Below, piece by piece: positions 1 to 5,660 of a stretch of DNA of 6,125 nucleotides. The notes below the pieces were generated by a model. That model ran no database searches and had not been told where the DNA came from. It saw only the letters and a list, made by a program, of their open reading frames with translations. The stretch spans positions 1-6,125 of the forward strand of contig JAAYWE010000165.1 in assembly GCA_012516755.1 (NCBI GenBank), read 5' to 3'. A program made the translations under genes and the position numbers. This DNA comes from Treponema sp. GTDB lineage: Bacteria > Spirochaetota > Spirochaetia > Treponematales > Rectinemataceae. Position 1 is the first letter of the stretch. The number at the start of each line of letters is the position of its first letter.

Positions 1-307
1 CGCATCCATCCTTGGCATTTCCGTAGTTATTTGGAGCTGAGTCAGATGGCCTTGCTGCCAGAGATAAAAACTCCGAAAACAAGAAAAATGGCAACTTGGA
101 CACTTCTTCGAACAGGCGCTTGTTGTATTTGAAGCAGGACCTTGGAATCTATGGTTTGGTAAACACAAACTGCATTTTGTACAGATGCGCCTATTAAGAG
201 TTGTTCGGCGACCGGGAATGCAGAGGATTCGGCAAAGAATTGCCGGCGTGGGTGGAGCCGTAATGCTGGTGGGGAATACGCCTTTTGGGACGTCTTTTCT
301 TTTGTAC
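1..307. other. gene-free left flank
   Basis: I can support no gene in this stretch. The forward frame from position 1 stays open only to a stop at 130-132 and gives no recognisable protein. On the minus strand one frame is open from 320 to a TGA at 44-42 (92 codons) but has no ATG, GTG or TTG. A second minus frame is open from 148 off the left edge and matches no family I know. A small perfect hairpin (6-bp stem, AGAA loop) lies at 230-245 without a T-tract. The region may be a remnant of older sequence left of the copper operon, or simply the 3' flank of a gene outside the window. Confidence 0.5.
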
Positions 308-337
308 TTGATAGATACCCCTATGGGGTATTATATT
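308..337 (+). promoter_or_regulatory. predicted csoR-copA promoter
   Basis: A sigma-70-like promoter is visible with TTGATA at 308-313 (-35) and TATATT at 332-337 (-10), separated by 18 bp. Each box differs from consensus by one base. Transcription would start near 344, giving a leader of about 50 nt before the csoR ATG. The spacer is almost entirely filled by a 17-bp palindrome (315-331), so a bound repressor would block polymerase directly. The promoter should serve csoR and copA together, because no second promoter is apparent in the 34-bp gap between them. Confidence 0.65.
315..331. promoter_or_regulatory. CsoR-type operator 1
   Basis: A perfect inverted repeat, ATACCCC - TAT - GGGGTAT, has 7-bp arms and a 3-bp centre. 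A C-tract facing a G-tract flanked by AT is the known signature of operators for the CsoR/RcnR/FrmR family. The site lies between the predicted -35 and -10 boxes immediately upstream of a csoR gene, so autoregulation is the natural reading. Confidence 0.8.
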
Positions 338-353
338 TATTCTAAACGAAAAG

Positions 354-370
354 ATACCCCATGGGGGTAT
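354..370. promoter_or_regulatory. CsoR-type operator 2
   Basis: A second copy of the same dyad, ATACCCC - ATG - GGGGTAT, has arms identical to operator 1 and differs only in the 3-bp centre. Its centre is 39 bp from that of operator 1, and it lies about 10 to 27 bp downstream of the predicted transcription start and just ahead of the csoR ribosome-binding site. Two sites suggest binding of two CsoR tetramers, or a tighter shut-off by a roadblock downstream of the start. That mechanism is inference. Confidence 0.8.
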
Positions 371-392
371 ATAAAAGACAGGAGGCAGCCAA

Positions 393-734
393 ATGAATGA
401 AGATGCTGGTGGAAACGTCCCGCAGGTAGCGGATGAAGGCGGTTGTGTGAGCTGCCGCTACAAAAACACTCCGCGCGAAGAACAGACGTTGAAGCAACTT
501 CAGAACAGGCTTAACCGTATAATAGGGCAGCTCAACGGCATAAAAACGATGCTCGACGACAACCGGTACTGCGGCGATGTGCTCACGCAGGTTGCGGCCA
601 TTGAAAGTGCGCTTCAGAGTCTTGGGTATATCATTCTTCGGAACCATCTCGAAACATGCGTCGTGGAAGAAATAAAGAAAGATAACATGCAGATTCTCGA
701 CGAAGCCCTCGAACTGATTAGAAAATTGAAATAG
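393..734 (+). CDS. csoR: copper-sensing transcriptional repressor CsoR
   Basis: This is a 113-residue DUF156/CsoR-family repressor, an all-helical tetramer that binds DNA without Cu(I) and is released by it. The core reads RLNRIIGQLNGI (39-50), followed by C60, H85 and C89. The spacing (25 and 4 residues) matches the three Cu(I) ligands Cys36/His61/Cys65 of Mycobacterium tuberculosis CsoR, and Tyr59 precedes the first Cys as in that protein. A Cys at the first ligand position argues for copper sensing rather than the formaldehyde- or nickel-type paralogues, although persulfide-sensing CstR relatives are not fully excluded. An additional CVSC pair (C18, C21) sits in the N-terminal extension. 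The start is well supported by AGGAGG at 380-385, 7 nt before the ATG. Two matching operators lie directly upstream, so the gene probably represses itself and copA, which begins 34 bp downstream. Confidence 0.93.
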   Translation: MNEDAGGNVPQVADEGGCVSCRYKNTPREEQTLKQLQNRLNRIIGQLNGIKTMLDDNRYCGDVLTQVAAIESALQSLGYIILRNHLETCVVEEIKKDNMQILDEALELIRKLK

Positions 735-768
735 GAAGTAATAACTTTCAAGGATGGTAGATATACAT

Positions 769-3207
769 ATGACGAAATTCTCTGTTACCGGAATGACATG
801 CGCCGCGTGCAGCGCTCATGTCGAAAAGGCGGTTGCCGCGATTCCCGGAGTAAAGAGCGTGTCCGTCAGTCTTCTTACGAATTCGATGAGCGTTGAGTTT
901 GCATCTCCCGCTTCGGCGGAATCGATATGTGCTGCTGTGGACAAGGCAGGATACGGTGCGGCGCCCGAAGATTTGGACTCAGGTTTGTCCGCTGCGGACG
1001 CGGCAAGGAAGCGGGCTTCTGAACGGGAAGCGCTCGATGATCACGAGACGCCGCGTCTCGTGAGACGGCTTATTGCTTCGCTGATTCTGCTTGTGCCGCT
1101 CTTGTATGTTTCGATGGGACACCTCATGTGGAAGTGGCCGCTTCCCGCTGTATTCAGCGAAAATCCAGCTGCAATAGGGTTATACGAACTGCTTTTGACA
1201 TTAGCAATCATGATGATAAACCAGCGTTTCTTTACTAGCGGCTTCAAAAGCTTTGTTCATGGCGCACCGAATATGGACACGCTCGTCGCGCTGGGCAGCG
1301 GAGCGTCGGTCGTATATAGTGTTGTCGTTCTTTTTCTTATAACCGGTGCCATGCTTTCCGGCATGTTGCATGATGCGCATGAGTATCTGCACGATCTGTA
1401 TTTCGAATCAGCAGCTATGATTCTGACGCTTATAACTGTCGGGAAAACACTCGAAGCGTACAGCAAAGGAAAGACGACGAACGCAATCAAAAGTCTCATT
1501 GATCTTGCTCCCGACACGGCGCACGTCATCCGCGACGGAAAGGAACTTACGATTCCTGCGGAACAGGTGCGGACCGGTGATACGTTTATCGTGCGCCCCG
1601 GCGAGCGTATCCCCGTAGACGGAAAAGTGATTAGCGGAACGAGCGCGGTGAACGAGTCAGCGCTTACCGGCGAAAGTCTTCCCGTCGACAAGTCGGCCGG
1701 AAGCGACGTGAGCGCGGCGACGCTCAACCAGAACGGTTTTCTTACGTGTACGGCGACGAAAGTTGGCAGCGACACGACACTCAGCCAGATAATCACCATG
1801 GTTGAAAACGCCGCCGCGACAAAAGCGCCTGTCGCAAGACTTGCAGACAAAGTGTCGGGCATATTCGTCCCCATCGTTATTGTACTTTCGGTGATTACCG
1901 GAATAATATGGGCTGTTGCCGGAGGAGAATTCGGCTTCGTGCTTGCGCGTGCAGTCAGCGTGCTCGTAATAAGCTGTCCGTGTGCGCTCGGTCTTGCGAC
2001 GCCCGTGGCAATCATGGTCGGAAGCGGGCTCGGCGCAAAACACGGCATTCTGTTTAAGACGGCCGCCGCGCTTGAAGCTGCCGGAAAGACTGATATAGTC
2101 GTGCTTGATAAGACGGGTACGGTCACGGAAGGAAAGCCCACAGTGACGGACGTAATTCCCGCGGACGGAGTAACTGAACGGGAACTGCTTGCGCTTGCAG
2201 GTGCGCTTGAGGAAAAAAGCGAGCATCCCCTTGCACGCGCAGTGCTGGAAAAAGTACGGGCGGAAAATATTGCATACAGCCCTGCGGAGGATTTTACCGC
2301 GCTGCCTGGGTACGGCGTAAAGGGAGTGGTCCCACCGTCGGGAAATGATTCCGGAGCTGTGGCTCCTGTCGCCGGCGTTCCGGCATCAGGCGGAAATGCG
2401 GCGCTTATGAAAGACCAGCGGCTGCTCGGCAACGAGATGAAACAGCGCGGTATGGAGCTTGCCGGCGAAGGAAAGACGCCGCTTTATTTTGCAGCTGGCG
2501 GGAAAATGCTCGGAATTATTGCGGTTGCGGATGTGGCAAAAAAGGACAGCGCCGACGCGGTGCAGAAACTCAACGCCCTCGGGGTACAAGTAGTCATGCT
2601 CACAGGCGACAACAGACGTACGGCGGAAGCCATCGCGAAGCAGGTAGGCATTACACATGTCGTATCGGATCTGCTCCCGGGCGGCAAGGACGCCGTCGTC
2701 GCGAAGCTTTCGGCGTTCGGGAAAGTGATGATGGTGGGCGACGGCATAAACGACGCACCTGCCCTTACGCGCGCCGACACCGGAGTTGCGATCGGCGCGG
2801 GAACTGACGTCGCACTCGACGCTGCGGATGTCGTGCTCATGAAATCCACGCTTGTCGATGTTCCGGCCGCAATCAAACTGTCGCGTCAGGTACTTACGAA
2901 CATTCGGGAAAACCTGTTCTGGGCGTTCATCTATAATATCATCGGCATACCGGTTGCAGCGGGAGCGCTTATACCCGCATTCGGGATCGTGCTTAATCCG
3001 ATGCTCGGAGCCGCCGCGATGAGTCTGTCGAGCTTCTGCGTCGTGACGAACGCGCTCCGCTTGAACCTGTTCAATATGTACAAGTCGGGGCGGAACGGTA
3101 AGAGAAAAACAATACAGCTGCCGGATGATATTTTCGACGGCCGGAATATATCACACAATATTCAAAACTTGCCAGATAACTTTGTAACACAATCGCCTCA
3201 TGTGTAA
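769..3207 (+). CDS. copA: Cu(I)-exporting P1B-type ATPase CopA
   Basis: This is a complete 812-residue inner-membrane pump that uses ATP to export Cu(I) from the cytoplasm. In order it has one N-terminal heavy-metal-associated domain with GMTCAAC (8-14), about eight membrane helices (near 99-118, 137-155, 170-195, 213-232, 363-385, 391-413, 716-738 and 745-765), the actuator motif TGES (300-303), the intramembrane CPC (403-405), the phosphorylation site DKTGT (Asp447), the nucleotide motifs SEHPLA (484-489) and GYG (514-516), TGDN (612-615) and GDGINDAP (657-664). CPC with YN (722-723) and MSLSS (751-755) is the Cu(I)-specific P1B-1 set. The ATG at 769 was chosen because it opens directly on the HMA domain, with a weak bulged GGA-T-GGT 10 nt upstream. 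An in-frame ATG at 754 would add five residues but has no ribosome-binding site at a usable distance. Oddities are a Gly/Pro/Ala-rich insertion (about 521-543) in the nucleotide domain and a polar 40-residue C-terminal tail. Confidence 0.96.
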   Translation: MTKFSVTGMTCAACSAHVEKAVAAIPGVKSVSVSLLTNSMSVEFASPASAESICAAVDKAGYGAAPEDLDSGLSAADAARKRASEREALDDHETPRLVRRLIASLILLVPLLYVSMGHLMWKWPLPAVFSENPAAIGLYELLLTLAIMMINQRFFTSGFKSFVHGAPNMDTLVALGSGASVVYSVVVLFLITGAMLSGMLHDAHEYLHDLYFESAAMILTLITVGKTLEAYSKGKTTNAIKSLIDLAPDTAHVIRDGKELTIPAEQVRTGDTFIVRPGERIPVDGKVISGTSAVNESALTGESLPVDKSAGSDVSAATLNQNGFLTCTATKVGSDTTLSQIITMVENAAATKAPVARLADKVSGIFVPIVIVLSVITGIIWAVAGGEFGFVLARAVSVLVISCPCALGLATPVAIMVGSGLGAKHGILFKTAAALEAAGKTDIVVLDKTGTVTEGKPTVTDVIPADGVTERELLALAGALEEKSEHPLARAVLEKVRAENIAYSPAEDFTALPGYGVKGVVPPSGNDSGAVAPVAGVPASGGNAALMKDQRLLGNEMKQRGMELAGEGKTPLYFAAGGKMLGIIAVADVAKKDSADAVQKLNALGVQVVMLTGDNRRTAEAIAKQVGITHVVSDLLPGGKDAVVAKLSAFGKVMMVGDGINDAPALTRADTGVAIGAGTDVALDAADVVLMKSTLVDVPAAIKLSRQVLTNIRENLFWAFIYNIIGIPVAAGALIPAFGIVLNPMLGAAAMSLSSFCVVTNALRLNLFNMYKSGRNGKRKTIQLPDDIFDGRNISHNIQNLPDNFVTQSPHV

Positions 3208-3215
3208 ACCAAACC

Positions 3216-4457
3216 CTATTTCACCTTTACCCAGCGCAACACCTCTTTGAGCTTAGGCCTTTTCCCTGTCATGAGTATGCCAACTCGGAAAACCTTTCCT
3301 GCAAATACCATCATGCCCACAATCGACGCAACAAGGATGCCAATACAAAGTACTAGATGCCATACTGGAGGCGATGCAACAAGGATTCTGGATAGCATCA
3401 CGATAGGACTCGTAAGTGGAAAAAACGACATGATTACGACAGCCGTTGAATCGGGGCTCGTCACGAGCGTATTGAGCATAACCATTGGTATTATCAAGAA
3501 CATCAATAATGGCCATGCTATCTGCCCCAGATGCTGCTCATCCTCGCTGGCTGCTCCCAAAGCTGCGTATGCTGAGGAATAGAGAAAAAAGCCCAGGATA
3601 AAGAAAACGAACAGCCACATCATATTTTGCATAGATACTGCCACGGGCAAAGCGAGTCCGAAGAGCGGCCCCAGAAAGTGGTTGAGGACAAACGCCATCG
3701 ATATCCAAACCGCATATTGAAGCATACCGGCGAGCCCCAAACCCAATATTTTGCCTATCATGAGATCTCGACTCGTCACGCTCGAGAGCATAATCTCCAC
3801 GGTCTTCGAGGTTTTTTCGGTTACAACAGAGCGCCCTATCATCTGGCCATAGAGCAATATAGTCATATAGAGCAACATTATAAATACTAGAACTGTCATA
3901 AGCGTCTCGAGAAAGGCCTGATCTCCCTGGCCCTGAGCCTTCTCCTCGCCTCCCTTTTCGAGCTTTATTACCTCGAAAGTGGGCTTAGAGAGCAGCTTTG
4001 CTGCCAGAGCTGGGTCTATTCCGCTTTCCCTTATTCGCTCTTCGCGCGCTACAGCCTCTAAGACCGCTGAAGCCGTGCTATATAATCCTATTTCTGCGCT
4101 GCTCTTTGAGTACCAGATAGCTTTTCCTGTGTCAGGCCATCCCGCCTCCAGTTCAAGCAAGGCAACTCGAGAACCATCGATTACCGAAGCTTTAGCTGCT
4201 TCTATGTCTTCGACGTGCTCGACCTGGAGTTTCATGCCGGAAAATGCAGCTGAAATAGCTTGTTCGACCCTAGGTGGAGCACCGAAGAGGGCAAGCGGCT
4301 TATCCGATGCTACTGGGCTCGAAGATTGAGCGAGCAAAGTGGGCAGGACAGTTATTGCAAAGATGAGAAAAGGCCCAATGATGGTTAGGATGACAAAGGC
4401 TTTGTTTGCAGTGGTGAGCCTGAATTCATGCCGAATAATATGTTTTAGCTTACCCAT
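3216..4457 (-). CDS. ABC-2 type exporter permease, YhaP/NatB-like
   Basis: This is a 413-residue integral membrane subunit of an ABC exporter (ABC-2 superfamily, COG1668 style). A first helix lies at about 20-43, followed by a large polar domain (about 45-180) expected outside the cytoplasmic membrane, then a cluster of hydrophobic segments near 183-207, 235-258, 278-301, 312-332, 339-360 and 365-388. After the second helix comes the family hallmark TEKTSKTVEIMLSSVTSRDL (213-232) followed by MIGKILG, the cytoplasmic coupling region seen in NatB-type permeases. The ATG at 4457 is preferred: AGGAG lies 7 nt upstream, whereas the in-frame TTG at 4463 is only 1 nt from it. The start overlaps the end of the ATPase gene by 8 bp, indicating translational coupling and a shared complex. 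The substrate is unknown. NatAB of Bacillus exports sodium, but that function should not be transferred on this evidence. Confidence 0.9.
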   Translation of the reverse strand: MGKLKHIIRHEFRLTTANKAFVILTIIGPFLIFAITVLPTLLAQSSSPVASDKPLALFGAPPRVEQAISAAFSGMKLQVEHVEDIEAAKASVIDGSRVALLELEAGWPDTGKAIWYSKSSAEIGLYSTASAVLEAVAREERIRESGIDPALAAKLLSKPTFEVIKLEKGGEEKAQGQGDQAFLETLMTVLVFIMLLYMTILLYGQMIGRSVVTEKTSKTVEIMLSSVTSRDLMIGKILGLGLAGMLQYAVWISMAFVLNHFLGPLFGLALPVAVSMQNMMWLFVFFILGFFLYSSAYAALGAASEDEQHLGQIAWPLLMFLIIPMVMLNTLVTSPDSTAVVIMSFFPLTSPIVMLSRILVASPPVWHLVLCIGILVASIVGMMVFAGKVFRVGILMTGKRPKLKEVLRWVKVK

Positions 4458-5355
4458 TCTCAATCTCCTCTCCTCCTACCAGATGGATGAATATCTTGTG
4501 CAAGGATGGGGCTACTGTTTCAAAGCGCCGAACCTTGAGCCTGCCTGCCAAAGCCTTAAATAAAAGGTCGGAGTCGGTGCCTTCCTTTAGTTCGACTTCG
4601 ATCCAGCGCGGATAGGACACCACTGAGTCTACAAAATCAAGGCTCTGCACAAAAGAAGCATCTCCGTCAAATTCCAGCTGAACCGCATTGCGCCCATATT
4701 GCGCCTTGATATCAGCCATCGATCCATATACTATGGCCTTGCCTTTATTCATGAGAAGGATTTTTTCGCAGATCTTTTCAGCGTGCTCCATGATGTGAGT
4801 AGAAAAGAGTACTATCGCGCCCTTATGCTTTAGCTCGACCATTACGGAAAGGAGATCGTCTTGTGCCATAGGGTCAAGGCCGGAGAAGGGCTCATCGAAT
4901 AATACAACCGAAGGATTATGAGCTACTGTCGCAATGAATTGCGCTTTTTGCGCCATGCCCTTGGATAGATCCGAAATCTTGCGATTCTTCCATTCGGAGA
5001 GCCCGAATCGCTCGAGCCATGCATTTATGGAAGGACGGTATTCATTCGCCTTTGCTCCTTTGATGGCAGCGAGGTATTCCAGAACTTCGCCCAACTTGGC
5101 TTTGCGATACAGGCCTCGCTCTTCGGGTAAATAGCCTATGTGATCTTTGTCTGCTTCGGACAAAGGTGCTCCATTGAAGCGAATGATCCCCGAATCGGGC
5201 ACGATTATGTTCATTATCATACGGATCGTTGTCGTTTTGCCCGCTCCGTTAGGGCCAATAAGACCAAAGATCTCACCGGGCACAGCTTCGAAGGATAAAC
5301 CTTCCACAGCCTTAATGCTTTCGTAGGTCTTGCATATATTATCGACGGTTATCGT
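4450..5355 (-). CDS. ABC transporter ATPase, YhaQ/NatA-like, non-canonical ACG start
   Basis: This is the ATP-hydrolysing subunit paired with the downstream permease. Read from an ACG at 5355 it has 301 residues: A-loop Tyr11, Walker A GPNGAGKTT (34-42), signature LSKGM (130-134), Walker B VVLFDEPFSGLDP (150-162, Asp154 and Glu155), H-loop His187, and a C-terminal DUF4162-like domain (about 210-295). The Q-loop reads GYLPEERGLY (74-83), so the usual Gln is replaced, as is typical of this subfamily (COG4152). The start is unusual. Homology begins with ITVDNICKTY right at the ACG, and AAGGAGGT (5368-5361) is ideally spaced, yet no ATG, GTG or TTG occurs between the upstream in-frame TAG and the GTG at 5307. 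A conventional caller would start at that GTG (285 residues), which removes the first beta strand and Tyr11. Initiation at ACG or the adjacent ATA, or an ATG-to-ACG mutation, are the options. Confidence 0.88.
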   Translation of the reverse strand, partial: TITVDNICKTYESIKAVEGLSFEAVPGEIFGLIGPNGAGKTTTIRMIMNIIVPDSGIIRFNGAPLSEADKDHIGYLPEERGLYRKAKLGEVLEYLAAIKGAKANEYRPSINAWLERFGLSEWKNRKISDLSKGMAQKAQFIATVAHNPSVVLFDEPFSGLDPMAQDDLLSVMVELKHKGAIVLFSTHIMEHAEKICEKILLMNKGKAIVYGSMADIKAQYGRNAVQLEFDGDASFVQSLDFVDSVVSYPRWIEVELKEGTDSDLLFKALAGRLKVRRFETVAPSLHKIFIHLVGGEEIENG

Positions 5356-5360
5356 AGCTG

Positions 5361-5368
5361 ACCTCCTT
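5361..5368 (-). promoter_or_regulatory. strong Shine-Dalgarno of the ABC ATPase gene
   Basis: AAGGAGGT, read on the minus strand, is a full match to the anti-Shine-Dalgarno complement. It lies 5 nt before the in-frame ACG (5355-5353) and 8 nt before the in-frame ATA (5352-5350). It is more than 50 nt from the first conventional in-frame start, the GTG at 5307. It therefore decides in favour of initiation at the non-canonical codon, or marks where an ATG used to be. Confidence 0.8.
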
Positions 5369-5376
5369 ATAGTATC

Positions 5377-5550
5377 CTATTCAATTTTCTTCTTCTTACG
5401 TTGACGCACACATTCCGTTAAGAGATACTCAATCTGGCCATTTATGGAGCGAAAATCATCTGCAGCCCATGCAGCCAGTTCTTTCCAAAGGGTCGGAGAG
5501 AGTCTAAGGAGGATCTGTTTCTTCTCGTTATCTTTTTCCAATCCTTCCAT
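5377..5550 (-). CDS. small Arc-like ribbon-helix-helix DNA-binding protein
   Basis: This is a 57-residue protein with the ribbon-helix-helix plan of the Arc/MetJ superfamily: a beta strand KKQILLRLS (10-18), helix A from Pro19 to about Phe33, and helix B from Ser35 to about Lys53, ending in a run of Lys/Arg. Alignment by eye with phage P22 Arc places Arg16 on Arc Arg13 and RSIN (34-37) on Arc RSVN, the turn between the two helices. It should dimerise and insert the paired strands into the DNA major groove. The ATG at 5550 has GAGGGA 5 nt upstream, and no other start lies between it and the upstream in-frame stop. The ABC ATPase follows 21 bp after the stop, so it is probably the local regulator of that operon. 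Its target is unknown. An antitoxin role is possible in this fold, but no toxin gene is adjacent. Confidence 0.82.
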   Translation of the reverse strand: MEGLEKDNEKKQILLRLSPTLWKELAAWAADDFRSINGQIEYLLTECVRQRKKKKIE

Positions 5551-5660
5551 ACTTTTCCCTCGACTTAGATTCCCAAAGTCCTCTCAAAGCCGCGCCTCTT
5601 AAATCATGCCTCTTGACCTTAACCCCTTGGTTCTAATCTCCTAACTCTAACGCATTAACC

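Noticed and set aside
230..245. A perfect CGGCAA-AGAA-TTGCCG hairpin considered as an intrinsic terminator for an upstream gene.
   Set aside because: The stem is only 6 bp and there is no run of T on either strand.
1..300. The left flank was examined for integron attC-like or insertion-sequence ends.
   Set aside because: I found no matched GTTRRRY/RYYYAAC pair, no terminal inverted repeat and no target-site duplication.
185..400. A 71-codon forward open frame that runs through both operators and the csoR ribosome-binding site.
   Set aside because: It lacks a ribosome-binding site, has no recognisable motif, and overlaps the csoR start and its regulatory region.
740..771. The bases before the copA ATG (AGATATACATATG, with TAACTTT upstream) resemble the phage T7 gene 10 leader used in expression vectors.
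   Set aside because: The Shine-Dalgarno portion differs, and both sides are continuous with a natural csoR-copA operon and its operators. A 13-base match is best taken as coincidence rather than vector sequence.
1257..2432. A 391-codon open frame on the minus strand inside copA.
   Set aside because: It is antisense to a complete P-type ATPase. Its Ser/Thr/Pro/Ala-rich composition is what the complement of a GC-biased coding frame gives, and it shows no domain.
3127..3152. An imperfect hairpin (GATATTTTC ... GAATATATC, 8-base loop) considered as the copA terminator.
   Set aside because: It lies inside the copA reading frame, is AT-rich with a T-T mismatch, and has no T-tract after it.
3247..4329. 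Several forward open frames (for example 3247-3582, 3627-3890 and 3979-4329).
   Set aside because: All are complements of the well-supported minus-strand permease gene and have no motifs of their own.
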